From: an uncultured Verrucomicrobiales bacterium
GTDB lineage: Bacteria; Verrucomicrobiota; Verrucomicrobiia; Verrucomicrobiales; Akkermansiaceae
Assembly: GCA_937928545.1 (NCBI GenBank)
Contig: CALGJQ010000003.1
Location: forward strand, 44,083-108,082
Reading direction: 5' to 3'
Length of the DNA: 64,000 nt
Shown: positions 9,138 to 17,972 of the stretch, one piece after another
Layout of the letters: each line of letters starts with the position of its first letter
Position numbering within the stretch: the first letter of the stretch is position 1
Program-made: the position numbers and the translations under genes
The notes under the pieces: generated by a model
Seen by the model: only the letters and a program-made list of their open reading frames with translations
Told to the model about the DNA's origin: nothing
Database searches by the model: none

Positions 9138-10355
9138 CTAAGCCGACTCCATTTTACGAATTCTTTCCTCGGTCCAATCCTCAGGCTCCCGCTCCACTCT
9201 TTGACAAATCCGCTCCACACAACGCTCCCACACTTCCTCGCCTTCTAAAATTTTCACTTCGATTCGAAGGTAATAGATCGGAATATTCATTTCTTCTGGC
9301 AGAGGAAAGCGCACCGCATCCTTCTCCGTCGTCACAATCATATCGACTCCACGCGTAATACAACGGTGCATAAAGGGCGCGATATCCTCCGCGCTAAAAG
9401 CGTGATGATCCGCAAAGGTGGTATGGAACAAAACGTTCCCTCCCAGCTCCTTCAGGAGACTGTCGAAACTCTTCGGCTGAGCAATCCCTGAAATCGCTCC
9501 GATGTATTTCCCCTCCAAGGCTTCTAACCGCAAAACCTCATCATGAAACACTCCCTGCAAATGCTTCGGACCATGCGTGCACTGTAAAATTTCGGCCTCT
9601 TTGTTGTGCTTGCGAATCTTCTTCACCAATGAATCAAGCGGCTGCCCATCACACTTCGTTAAGAAAATATAGTCGGCTCGGCAAAGGTTCGCGGGAGGTT
9701 CCCGCAGCGTTCCACGAGGCAAAATATAGCCATTCCCATAAGGCGCATTTTGATCAACGAGAACCACATCGATCGAATGATCCAGATCGAGATACTGCAA
9801 ACCATCATCAAGGAGCAAGGTATCCACCCCCAATTCCTTCACCGCAAAGCGACCACCTCTCACCCGGTCACGATCCACCACCACCGCCACCCCAGGGAGA
9901 TTCTTCGCCAACATATAAGGCTCATCTCCCGCGTAATTCGCCTTTAAAAGAACCTTCTTACCATCACTCACAATCTTCGGTGGGCTCGTAATGACCTCCC
10001 CTGATTCCGGATTCTGCCACTTCTGAGGCTCCTTCAAATCCTTGCTCTTATACCCGCGACTCAAAATCGCCACCTTACGCCCGCGCTCCGTAAGCTCTCT
10101 CGCAAAGCGCTCCACCACTGGCGTCTTACCGGTTCCTCCAACCGTGATATTCCCGATACTGACGACCATCGTCCCCAGATTCGCCTGCGGCTTCCAGCCT
10201 TTCCGAAACAGTCGAAGCCGAACTTTCACCCCCAAGCGATAGAGCCACGAAAGCCCTCTCAGTAAAATACGCATGAGCGCAGGCCCGAGACCACGGGCAC
10301 GCCCGAAAATCACATCGGTCGCCCACTTCTCAAGTTCACTTTTATCCCCCGCCAT
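9138..10355 (-). CDS. lpxK: Tetraacyldisaccharide 4'-kinase LpxK
   Basis: Inner-membrane kinase that phosphorylates the lipid A disaccharide. This 405-residue protein has an N-terminal hydrophobic helix (about 24-40), then [14 protein letters not shown] with the P-loop at about 73-79, ILSRGYKSK, and [12 protein letters not shown], the family's DDGLQ segment. The C-terminal half has the expected [15 protein letters not shown]. It shows that the cell makes lipid A and has a Gram-negative outer membrane. The gene starts 15 bases after the His-rich metal protein and may be cotranscribed with the efflux genes, although the functions are unrelated. At 405 residues it is longer than the roughly 330 of E. 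coli LpxK, with extra residues at both ends. Confidence 0.93.
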   Translation of the reverse strand: MAGDKSELEKWATDVIFGRARGLGPALMRILLRGLSWLYRLGVKVRLRLFRKGWKPQANLGTMVVSIGNITVGGTGKTPVVERFARELTERGRKVAILSRGYKSKDLKEPQKWQNPESGEVITSPPKIVSDGKKVLLKANYAGDEPYMLAKNLPGVAVVVDRDRVRGGRFAVKELGVDTLLLDDGLQYLDLDHSIDVVLVDQNAPYGNGYILPRGTLREPPANLCRADYIFLTKCDGQPLDSLVKKIRKHNKEAEILQCTHGPKHLQGVFHDEVLRLEALEGKYIGAISGIAQPKSFDSLLKELGGNVLFHTTFADHHAFSAEDIAPFMHRCITRGVDMIVTTEKDAVRFPLPEEMNIPIYYLRIEVKILEGEEVWERCVERICQRVEREPEDWTEERIRKMESA

Positions 10356-10370
10356 CGCTACTTAAGGCCT

Positions 10371-10904
10371 CTACTTCTTCTTTTTATGATCGTGGTCGTG
10401 ATCGTGATCGTGACTATGATCACAAGTGCAAGCATACTCGAGGAAGTCACAGGTCGGGCAATCACTCATGTCTACGTTGAACTTGATACGCGGCGCCGCT
10501 TTGCCCTTACTGTCTTTGAACATCAACATGATCGGGACCATTTTTCCCTCGGGAAGTTTCTCATTAGAAACAAAGCCGTGCTTGGTCTTCTCGAAAGTGA
10601 ATTTAGTCGGAGCAGACAACTTCCCGCCCACCGCTTTCAAGGTCGCCCCGTCTTCGATCGCTTTCCCTTCATCATTCACGAAGGTAATCTGCACTTTGCG
10701 ATCCTTCGTGATGAAAAATTCAGCATGCGGAACGATCTCGTGAAGGATCCGACCTCCGTTTGGAGCCTTGATCGCCTCAACGTGATCAACGTGTCCTTTC
10801 ACGTCTTTACCACCTTTATCGTGGTCATGATCATGTTTTTCACCCTTCTCGTCTGCAAAAACGAGGGGCATGGCTAGGGCTGATATGAGGAGCAATTTTT
10901 TCAT
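10371..10904 (-). CDS. Exported His-rich metal-binding protein of the efflux operon
   Basis: A 177-residue protein with signal peptide MKKLLLISALAMPLVFA, then a His/Asp cluster (HDHDHDKGGKD), a beta-rich middle domain beginning PNGGRILHEIVPHAEFFIT, two close Cys pairs (CPTC and ACTC) and a C-terminal tail of alternating His-Asp ending in four Lys. Such composition points to binding of a soft or borderline metal (Zn, Cu, Ni, Co) in the periplasm. The middle domain resembles small proteins often found beside CusB/CzcB adaptors. It lies 25 bases after the RND pump gene, in the same operon, so it may deliver or buffer the exported metal. The metal identity is not shown by the sequence. Confidence 0.75.
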   Translation of the reverse strand: MKKLLLISALAMPLVFADEKGEKHDHDHDKGGKDVKGHVDHVEAIKAPNGGRILHEIVPHAEFFITKDRKVQITFVNDEGKAIEDGATLKAVGGKLSAPTKFTFEKTKHGFVSNEKLPEGKMVPIMLMFKDSKGKAAPRIKFNVDMSDCPTCDFLEYACTCDHSHDHDHDHDHKKKK

Positions 10905-10929
10905 AAGAATTTATTTTGTTCGTTAAGCG

Positions 10930-13900
10930 TTAGCCTGCGGCAGGAGCGCCTACTCGCAGAGCTTTTTCTGATGATTTCTTCCCAAAAGTCCAGAAAACTG
11001 CAGGGGTCACCAAAAGTCCAAAAAGAGTCGATGTCACTAAACCTCCGACGATCACGAGAGCCACGGGATTCAATATTTCTTTCCCCGGAGCGACCGAAGG
11101 ATCACCCGCTTCTACGAATGGAAGGAAGCCCAGATCCATCGTGAGCGGCAGAAGCGCAATCCCCGCCGAGATCGCGGTCATCAGCACTGGGACCAGCCGC
11201 TCAAGCGTTCCACGCACCACCATTTCTTTGGTGAAACTCTCCCCCTCGTGCTTCATCAAATGCAGGTAATGAGAGAGCATCATGATGGAATTGCGCGCTG
11301 AAATCCCCGCAATCGCAATGAATCCAACCAAGGTTGCGATGGACACATTGTCCAAATCCAAACGGGTCAGGAGAATGCCCCCGCTCAAAGCGATCGGCAC
11401 ATCAATGAGCACTTGGAAGGTGAAATTCGCGCTCTTGAAGTAGCTAAAGAGGAGAAAGGCCACGACCACAAAAAGGATGACGGAGGTCTTTAAAATCTGA
11501 TCCGTCGCTTGCGATTGCGCCAGATAATCACCCTCATACGAAACCGCATATCCGGCGGGCAACTCGAGTTCCTCCTTCACTTTCGTTTTTAATTCATCAA
11601 CCAACTCCACCAAATTTTGCGAAGTCGGATTGATCGAAACCACGAAGCGCCGCTGCGTGTTCTCACGCATGATATTGTTCGGGCCACTCGCTTGACGAAT
11701 ATGAGCGAGGTCCCGCAGCGGAACTTGAATCCCCGACTGCGTGTCGAGATAGAGATCCCCTAACCGCTCAGGGCTAGATCGCCATTCTTCCGGTAGCCGG
11801 AGCACGAGGTCATAGGTCCGCTGACCGTCGAAGACTTCAGTCATGATCTCACCACCGATCAGGCTCGCAAGCTCATCGTTCAATTTCCCCGGTGTCAGTC
11901 CATAAACGGGCAGACGAGTGGGATCGGGCTCAATCCGCAGCTGCGGGATTGATGACTGGGCTTCGGGACGTGCTTCCTCGAGACCCTCGATACGACGCGC
12001 GATCTCCGTGACCTCCTGGCCTAGCTTACTCAGCATCTCGAGATCTGGCCCCGTGATCTTAATCGCGATCTTCGCTGGAACCCCCGAAAGCATATGCCCA
12101 ATCCGGTCTCCCAACGGCGAACTCATCGCCGAGAAAGTGCCGGGGATACTCTTCATCGCTTCACTCAAATCTTTCAGAACCTCGGCCTTTGGTCGCTCAA
12201 GGTGTTCCTCAAATTCCACCTCAAATTCCACGGTCGAAACCGGCACGATGTGGTCACCATTCTCAGCCCGCCCCGCGCGATAAGAGACATGCGTCACCTC
12301 GGGAATTTCTTTGATCAAATCCATCGCGGTGTGGCTGATTTGCTTCATCTTTTTTAGCGAAGTCCCCGGGCTTGCCGCCGTCGCGATCACCGTGGTGGGC
12401 TCACGAAATGAGGGGAGGAAATTCTTCCCCATCTCAGGATAAACCAAGACACCCGCTGCCACCAACCCCGCCGCCAACGCCATCACCACGAAGGGTTGAG
12501 CAAGAGCAGGACGGAGGATGATCTTTTCAAAGAAACCCTTGATCAAAACGAGGATGAATCCATCACGATGCACCCTATCTGGCTTCGGCTTAAGAAGAAA
12601 AGAGGCAAGCACCGGAATCACGGTGAGCGAGACCAAGAAGGAAGCCGCCATACTAATGATCGTGGCGTATGCAATGGGAGCAAAGAGACGCCCCTCAACT
12701 CCCGAAAGCGAAAGAAGCGGGACGAACACCAGAATGATCAAAATGGTCGCGTAAAGAATGGAGGAGCGGATCTCCGAAGACGCTGCCGCAATCACAGGGA
12801 GCCTCGGCTTGTTTGGATTTTCGCGGAGTCGACGGAAGACGTTTTCCACATCCACGATCGCGTCATCGACCACCATCCCGATCGCAACCGCGAAGCCACC
12901 GAGGGTCATTGAATTAATCCCGAGATCGAAGAAGGAAAAGACAAGGATCGAGATTGCTAGCGAGAGAGGAATCGCCGTCAAGGTGATGAGCGTGATTCTA
13001 AAATTCAGCAGAAAAAGAAAGAGGACCAGCGCCACCATGATCCCTCCATGCAAAAGAGCATCTTTCAGGTTCGTCAAAGAGAGATTAATGTAGTCGGCTT
13101 GACGATAAGCCACCTGCAGCTCGACTCCTTCCGGCACGGTCTCACGAAGTTCCGCGAGGGCACTTTCCAGTTGATCCGTAAGATCGAGAGTATCGTATCC
13201 CGGAGCCTTAGTGATGGAGAGGATAACCGCGGGATGCCCCTCGGCTCCAGCATCTCCGCGCATCGGCTCGGTATCCCAGATCACCTGGGCCACATCCTTA
13301 ATCCTAAGCGGGCGGGAACCATCGTGACGGACCGTTGTCATCGCGATCCGATTCAGATCGGTGGTCATGGAGAGATTCCGCACCATGATTTCTTGAGACT
13401 CTCCTTCGATATATCCTCCAGTGGTATTCCTCACCGCTTCCTTCGCCGCAGTACGAAGTTCGTCGTAGCTCACCCCCAGCGCGAGCATGCGCTCAGGATC
13501 CGGCTGGACTTGGATTTGGCGAATCCCCCCACCCATCGGCAGGACTTCCGCAATCCCCGCAATCGATTGCAAGCGACGACCCACCACCCAATCGGCTTGG
13601 GTTCGTAGATCCTGCGGGCTCGTTTCCTCAGAAGGATCAAGGATCGCCACGAGCATGATATTCCCCATCAGGGAAGTGGCCGGAGTCATGTAAGGTGTCA
13701 CCCCCTCCGGCAATTCAATCGCGCTCAAGCGTTCCTGCACAAACTGCCGTGCTTGGTAGATTTCGGTCCCCCAATCGAACTCTACAAAAGTAACGCTCAA
13801 CCCGATATCGCTGGTAGTTCGCAAGCGATTGAGACCATTCACCCCCATCAAGCCCTGCTCTATGGGGATCGTAACCCGAGTCTCCACTTCCTCTGGCGAG

Positions 13901-14067
13901 AGGCCCGGCGCCTCGGTCAGAATAATAACGGTGGGCTTGGTGAGATCAGGGAGAACATCGACTGGCAAGCTCTTCACCCGGCTGTATCCCAGCGCGAGCA
14001 CGATGAGGGCGAGCCCCATAATGAGGGCCCGCTGCGCGAGGGAAAATTGGATGAGCTTATTTAACAT
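10930..14067 (-). CDS. RND-family heavy-metal efflux pump (CusA/CzcA-like)
   Basis: The inner-membrane pump of a tripartite exporter: 1045 residues, the usual size. The N terminus (LIQFSLAQRALIMG, then LPVDVLPDLTKPTV) is the classical HME/HAE-RND start. TM4 carries GMVVDDAIVDVENVFRRL, with acidic residues of the proton relay, and the two repeated halves each have porter loops and six membrane segments. ITGPDLEMLSKLG and TPGKLNDELASLIGGE match the CusA/CzcA porter region. The stop of the adaptor gene and this ATG share one base (TGATG), so the two are coupled. Context with His/Cys-rich proteins favours metal over organic substrates; Cu/Ag versus Zn/Co/Cd is not decided. Confidence 0.88.
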   Translation of the reverse strand: MLNKLIQFSLAQRALIMGLALIVLALGYSRVKSLPVDVLPDLTKPTVIILTEAPGLSPEEVETRVTIPIEQGLMGVNGLNRLRTTSDIGLSVTFVEFDWGTEIYQARQFVQERLSAIELPEGVTPYMTPATSLMGNIMLVAILDPSEETSPQDLRTQADWVVGRRLQSIAGIAEVLPMGGGIRQIQVQPDPERMLALGVSYDELRTAAKEAVRNTTGGYIEGESQEIMVRNLSMTTDLNRIAMTTVRHDGSRPLRIKDVAQVIWDTEPMRGDAGAEGHPAVILSITKAPGYDTLDLTDQLESALAELRETVPEGVELQVAYRQADYINLSLTNLKDALLHGGIMVALVLFLFLLNFRITLITLTAIPLSLAISILVFSFFDLGINSMTLGGFAVAIGMVVDDAIVDVENVFRRLRENPNKPRLPVIAAASSEIRSSILYATILIILVFVPLLSLSGVEGRLFAPIAYATIISMAASFLVSLTVIPVLASFLLKPKPDRVHRDGFILVLIKGFFEKIILRPALAQPFVVMALAAGLVAAGVLVYPEMGKNFLPSFREPTTVIATAASPGTSLKKMKQISHTAMDLIKEIPEVTHVSYRAGRAENGDHIVPVSTVEFEVEFEEHLERPKAEVLKDLSEAMKSIPGTFSAMSSPLGDRIGHMLSGVPAKIAIKITGPDLEMLSKLGQEVTEIARRIEGLEEARPEAQSSIPQLRIEPDPTRLPVYGLTPGKLNDELASLIGGEIMTEVFDGQRTYDLVLRLPEEWRSSPERLGDLYLDTQSGIQVPLRDLAHIRQASGPNNIMRENTQRRFVVSINPTSQNLVELVDELKTKVKEELELPAGYAVSYEGDYLAQSQATDQILKTSVILFVVVAFLLFSYFKSANFTFQVLIDVPIALSGGILLTRLDLDNVSIATLVGFIAIAGISARNSIMMLSHYLHLMKHEGESFTKEMVVRGTLERLVPVLMTAISAGIALLPLTMDLGFLPFVEAGDPSVAPGKEILNPVALVIVGGLVTSTLFGLLVTPAVFWTFGKKSSEKALRVGAPAAG

Positions 14068-15167
14068 CAGAGTGTTTTGCGAAGCTGACGCTCAAGCGAG
14101 AATTGACGAAATCCGGAAAGAATGAGCAGCACTCCGAGAATCGCGCAGATGATGACGAGGAAGCGGTTGACCGGACCTGCATCATGATCGTGAGCATGCT
14201 CCCCATCACTGGCCGCGGCCTTCTCTTGATCATCTGTAATCTCACTTCCATCTTCGTTGTGCTCGTGACCGTGAGCCGCATCCAGCACCTCCTTCAGCGA
14301 AAGATTTCCCCCTCCCGCAAAGCCGAGGAGATAAGCCCCTTTCGTCACGACATCGACCCCTTCGTAGAGCCCCTCTTTGATTTCAATAAAGCGATCGTTC
14401 GCCTCGCCAGTCACGACAGGCGCTTTGATAAAAGAATTGGGCAAATCAAAATCCTGCACGTAAACCACCCGATTCGTCAGATCCCCTTGCACCGCTTCAA
14501 TCGGGACGACCGTAACGGCTTCACGCACCTTCGTGATGATGGAAAATTCAGACCGCATTCCCGGCCGAAGTTTATCATCCGTATTTTGAATCAAGAAAAT
14601 GGCATCAAAGGTTCCCGAAGACGGATCGGCTTCAGTTCCAAATCGAATCAACTCGCCCTCAATCGTCTCGCCCTTCAAAGCCGGAATTTGAATTCTCGCC
14701 TTCGTCCCAATCTCAACTTTCCCTGCTTCCTGCTGAGGGATCCGCGCTACCGCCCAGAGCTCCGTTAAATCTAAAATATCGAGGAGTTCTTTAGAAGGAT
14801 CAACCGGCTCGCCCAACCGCACATGACTCTCCGCCACAATCCCTGAAGCGGGAGCATTGAGCGTGATCACCGGCCCTCCAGGCTGGCGACTTTCCACCTC
14901 CACCAGCGCCTCTCCTTCCGTCACCTGATCGCCGGCGATCACTTTCAGGTCAACAACTCTCCCCGGAATTCGGCTGGAAACGACACTGTGATTGCTCGGA
15001 ATTTCTTGCAAGGCCCCGATCGCAAAGAAGGTGCTTTCAAAGCTCATCTCAGTGGCCGTGAAGGTCTCGATTCCGAGGTTCTTCATCGAAGTCGCATTGA
15101 GATTCACCCGCTCTTCCTCAGCAGAAAGAACAGCAAGCGAGGCTAAAATGGTAAGAGCAATTTTCAT
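14067..15167 (-). CDS. Periplasmic adaptor (CusB/CzcB-like) with C-terminal His patch and membrane helix
   Basis: A membrane-fusion protein of 366 residues: signal peptide, then SSRIPGRVVDLKVIAGDQV (lipoyl half), the second lipoyl half GIVAESHVRLGEPV, a beta-barrel domain, and a membrane-proximal domain with VVTKGAYLLGFAGGGNL. Unlike usual adaptors it continues past this with AAHGHEHNEDGS and DGEHAHDHDAG, then a hydrophobic helix (FLVIICAILGVLLILSGF) and a short basic tail. The protein would thus be anchored at its C terminus, with a metal-binding patch next to the membrane. Its ATG overlaps the stop of the outer-membrane factor gene by four bases. The helix and His patch are seen directly; a metal-sensing or delivery role is inferred. 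Confidence 0.85.
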   Translation of the reverse strand: MKIALTILASLAVLSAEEERVNLNATSMKNLGIETFTATEMSFESTFFAIGALQEIPSNHSVVSSRIPGRVVDLKVIAGDQVTEGEALVEVESRQPGGPVITLNAPASGIVAESHVRLGEPVDPSKELLDILDLTELWAVARIPQQEAGKVEIGTKARIQIPALKGETIEGELIRFGTEADPSSGTFDAIFLIQNTDDKLRPGMRSEFSIITKVREAVTVVPIEAVQGDLTNRVVYVQDFDLPNSFIKAPVVTGEANDRFIEIKEGLYEGVDVVTKGAYLLGFAGGGNLSLKEVLDAAHGHEHNEDGSEITDDQEKAAASDGEHAHDHDAGPVNRFLVIICAILGVLLILSGFRQFSLERQLRKTL

Positions 15168-16462
15168 TGAGACGTGGCGGTGAGATAGTTGGCGTGGGCG
15201 AGATGGAAGTCGCGAACGGCTTCGAGATAAGTCATCTCCAAAGCGAGCTTTTGCTCTTTGGCGAGAAGCACATCACGCAGAGCCGCCTGCCCATTCGCAC
15301 GGGCTTGCTCGGTCGCTTTGATCTGTTGGTCAGCAAGCGGGAGGAGGCGAGATTTGATCTGCTCAGAGAGAGCCTGCCACTCCTTCATCTCAGCATAAGC
15401 GGCATGCGCCTCGGCATTCGCCATCTGCTCCAGCGCCAGCGAACCGATCGCGAGACGCGCGGCACGCGCTTCCGAAGCAATGACATTTCCAGCCGCAGCC
15501 GGATTGTCGCCGAGAGGAATTTTAAACCGAAAACCCAAGACCCGCTCAGACTCGAATCCATTCGGGGCATCTTCAGCCCGCCCCAATCCGGCGTAGATCC
15601 CAGCTTCGATATCTTCAACCCGAGTGGAGCGCGCCAAGTCCGCACCCGTGCTCGCACTCCGCGCTCTCAGTCGAGCCGCTTCAAGATCTGGTCGACGGTA
15701 GCGAGTGACATTCATCATCGGCATTTCAGGTTCCGCAAGTTCCCCCGTCACCGTGATCTTCCCATCCGGCTTCATTCCTAAAAGTGGACGGAGTTTAGCA
15801 ATCGCGAGAACTTCCTTGATCTCGATCTGCTTCACCTGGTTGCGCAAGCGAGTGGCTTCTAATAATGCCACGCCAGCATCGAGCACCGAAGCCTCGCCCT
15901 TCGCCGCCGCCTTCTCAGTAAACTCACTCAGACTCATGGCGTTTTCTTCCTGGACCGAAATGAGAGCCTTTTTTTGACGGAGTGCCAAAATTTCAACTAA
16001 AGACAAGCGCGCCTTCCCAATCAAAAGACGCTCGGCATCTCGCACTTCCGCTTGCGCTGCTTGGATCAAAATCTCAGACACACGTTTCTCAATCAGGAGA
16101 CGATTCGTGCGGGGAAATTTCTTTGAAACTCCCACCGTGAGCATAAAATCATGAAAGCGGCGATTCGTCTCAAAGCCCACCTCCACCTCCGGATTGCTAG
16201 CAAGCCCTGAGCTCTTTAGCTTCCCTCGCGCTTCGCTCATCAACTGTCGAGCCGCCGCTAAACTAAGATTCGTTTCGCGAACCTGAGCCGGAAGGCTTTC
16301 GAGTGAAACCTCCAACTCCTTCGGCGAAGTCGGAATACCGGTTTTCAAAGCAGTTTCGACCACCTCGAGCGGGCGGACTTGCACAATTGGAACTTCGGTC
16401 AGCACGTCATCCGCGCAGGACACAAACATAAGAGGAGTAAATAATAAGAGAGATCGTTTCAT
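15164..16462 (-). CDS. Outer-membrane efflux factor (TolC/CusC-like lipoprotein)
   Basis: The outer-membrane channel partner of the RND system, 432 residues, with a lipoprotein-like signal (MKRSLLLFTPLMFVSCADD). Helical repeats follow: SLAAARQLMSEARGKLK, NPEVEVGFETNRRF and RRPDLEAARLRARSASTGAD (the family's RPDL motif), then a second long coiled-coil half ending in LEAVRDFHLAHANYLTATS. The gene precedes and overlaps the adaptor gene. It lies 101 bases after the small Cys/His protein gene, so the operon order is small exported protein, channel, adaptor, pump, His-rich protein. Confidence 0.88.
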   Translation of the reverse strand: MKRSLLLFTPLMFVSCADDVLTEVPIVQVRPLEVVETALKTGIPTSPKELEVSLESLPAQVRETNLSLAAARQLMSEARGKLKSSGLASNPEVEVGFETNRRFHDFMLTVGVSKKFPRTNRLLIEKRVSEILIQAAQAEVRDAERLLIGKARLSLVEILALRQKKALISVQEENAMSLSEFTEKAAAKGEASVLDAGVALLEATRLRNQVKQIEIKEVLAIAKLRPLLGMKPDGKITVTGELAEPEMPMMNVTRYRRPDLEAARLRARSASTGADLARSTRVEDIEAGIYAGLGRAEDAPNGFESERVLGFRFKIPLGDNPAAAGNVIASEARAARLAIGSLALEQMANAEAHAAYAEMKEWQALSEQIKSRLLPLADQQIKATEQARANGQAALRDVLLAKEQKLALEMTYLEAVRDFHLAHANYLTATSQ

Positions 16463-16563
16463 GGCTCAAAGAGGCCGGAGTTAAAAAAAGAGGGAGACCC
16501 ATTCTAGGTCGCACAACGAAAGAAGGCTCAAAGCGGAGAATACCGCTGAGCATGAAACAGGAA

Positions 16564-16971
16564 TCAGACCCTCAAGGCCGCATCGCGCCGGAAAATCGGC
16601 ACCTTAGGCGGAGGCGGATTGATCAGCTTGAGCGTATACACAAAAATTGACCCTTTCAGAAGAACAGGTCGGAAGTTCCGATCAAAATCTTCCAGCACAA
16701 GCTCCACGGGCGACTCAACCATCGGAAGCGGGCTCCATTGAAAATCACCCGGATCAAGCGTCAAAAATTCATGCTCTTCTTCGCAAGGCACCTCAGCCAA
16801 ATCATCATGGTGATCACAATCATGATGGCAGTCAGTTTCGACAAAGTGCTCGCCCACAAAAACCTCACCTTCAGCCGAACAATACCCAAGCACCGGCGAA
16901 TGCAGCCCAATGACCAAAGCCATGACTGTGAGAAAAAAAGAAGCTGTGATCTTCCTTACCACTTCTCGCAA
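16564..16971 (-). CDS. Small exported Cys/His-rich protein, first gene of efflux operon
   Basis: A 135-residue protein with an N-terminal signal or anchor helix (ITASFFLTVMALVIGLHS) and a dense cluster VETDCHHDCDHHDD followed by CEEEHEF. The rest is a conventional soluble segment with a proline-rich C terminus (INPPPPKVPIF). It resembles no family I can name. Position at the head of an RND metal operon and the Cys/His cluster suggest a periplasmic metal sensor, chaperone or buffer. The predicted promoter would lie in the roughly 90 bases between this start and the divergent flavin reductase gene. Confidence 0.6.
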   Translation of the reverse strand: MREVVRKITASFFLTVMALVIGLHSPVLGYCSAEGEVFVGEHFVETDCHHDCDHHDDLAEVPCEEEHEFLTLDPGDFQWSPLPMVESPVELVLEDFDRNFRPVLLKGSIFVYTLKLINPPPPKVPIFRRDAALRV

Positions 16972-17060
16972 TCTACCAGAGTGATGAAATCAGTCAACCC
17001 GCAGAATAGAGCGCCAAAATCCCAGTTGCACCTTTCAATATCCCCGACAAACTTCCGCCC

Positions 17061-17660
17061 ATGACTTTCTGCATGGAGAACCTCTCACCCGGTGATCGAT
17101 ACCGCATTTTAGCCTCCTTGGTCACCCCTCGCCCCATCGCTTGGGTCACGACGCAAGATTCCGACGGCACCCTCAACGCCGCCCCCTTTTCCTTCTTCAA
17201 CGTCTTCGGCTCAAATCCTCCCATCGTCGCCTTCGCTCCTGGCAACAAAGACCGCCACACCCCCAAGGACACTGCTCGCAACATCCGCGAGAACCAAGAA
17301 TTCGTCGTCCACATGGTCGATGAACCTCTCGGCCAAATCATGGTCGACACCTCCGCCACCCTTCCGCACGGCCAAAGCGAACTCCAGAACACCGAACTCA
17401 CCACCCTTCCCTCTCAGAAAATCAAGGTCCCTCGCATCGCCGAAGCCCCCGTTGCTCTCGAATGCACCGAGCACTCCACCCTCGAAATCGGAGCCAATCG
17501 CCTCGTCATCGGGATCGTCCACTACGTCCACGTCCGCGATGGCCTCATGGACGAAAAAGGCTACCTCCAGGAATCCTCGTACTTCCCTCTTGCCCGAATG
17601 GCCTCTCCCGACTGGTACGCCCGCACCCGCGACCAATTCGAAATCCCAAGACCAGACTAA
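17061..17660 (+). CDS. Flavin reductase family protein (FMN-binding split barrel)
   Basis: A 199-residue cytoplasmic protein with the flavoredoxin/flavin-reductase signature: YRILASLVTPRPIAWVTT, then SDGTLNAAPFSFFNVFGSNPP, where FMN and its phosphate bind, and VHMVDEPL. Family members bind FMN and either reduce free flavin with NAD(P)H or act as oxidoreductase subunits. No partner monooxygenase gene is adjacent. It starts 90 bases from the divergent metal operon and is followed by the remains of an alpha/beta hydrolase gene. Confidence 0.85.
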   Translation: MTFCMENLSPGDRYRILASLVTPRPIAWVTTQDSDGTLNAAPFSFFNVFGSNPPIVAFAPGNKDRHTPKDTARNIRENQEFVVHMVDEPLGQIMVDTSATLPHGQSELQNTELTTLPSQKIKVPRIAEAPVALECTEHSTLEIGANRLVIGIVHYVHVRDGLMDEKGYLQESSYFPLARMASPDWYARTRDQFEIPRPD

Positions 17661-17744
17661 ATAAAATAGAGAGCGAGAATAAGACCCCCTTTCTCCATCA
17701 ACCCAGCCTTCCTTCTTAAGCTCTCCCACCTGAGCCCTAACATC

Positions 17745-17972
17745 ATGCTTTCATATGAAACAGCCGGCTCGCCGGCAGATCAGCCTTTTATCTTTCTTCA
17801 CGCCCTCGCCTTGTCCAGCCCGCGCGATGACCTCCATCCAGAATCCGTCGCATCCACCATTGCCAACTCCCTCCCTAACTCTCAACTTACCTCCCTTCCC
17901 CCTCGCCATCAGGAACCAGAAGCCTACCAATAACCACTCAACCAACTCATCAACACCTTCCTAAACCCATGA
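17745..17972 (+). pseudogene. Alpha/beta hydrolase remnant: internal deletion plus premature stop
   Basis: The frame from ATG 17745 reads as the first strand of an alpha/beta hydrolase (MLSYETAGS then PFIFLHALALSS) and then passes directly into what looks like the last part of the same fold (SPRDDLHPESVASTIAN, the Asp loop). It meets a TAA after EPEAYQ, then continues in the same frame for 12 codons (PLNQLINTFLNP) to a TGA that overlaps the next gene's ATG by four bases. The fold's middle, some 200 residues including the nucleophile elbow, is missing. I infer an in-frame internal deletion and a later nonsense change in a gene once coupled to the PEP-hydrolase-family gene. The identification rests on pattern only. 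Confidence 0.55.

Noticed and set aside
9101..9220. Upstream extension of moaA to GTG 9220
   Set aside because: The 40 extra residues overlap lpxK, show no MoaA similarity, and the GTG at 9100 gives the normal length.
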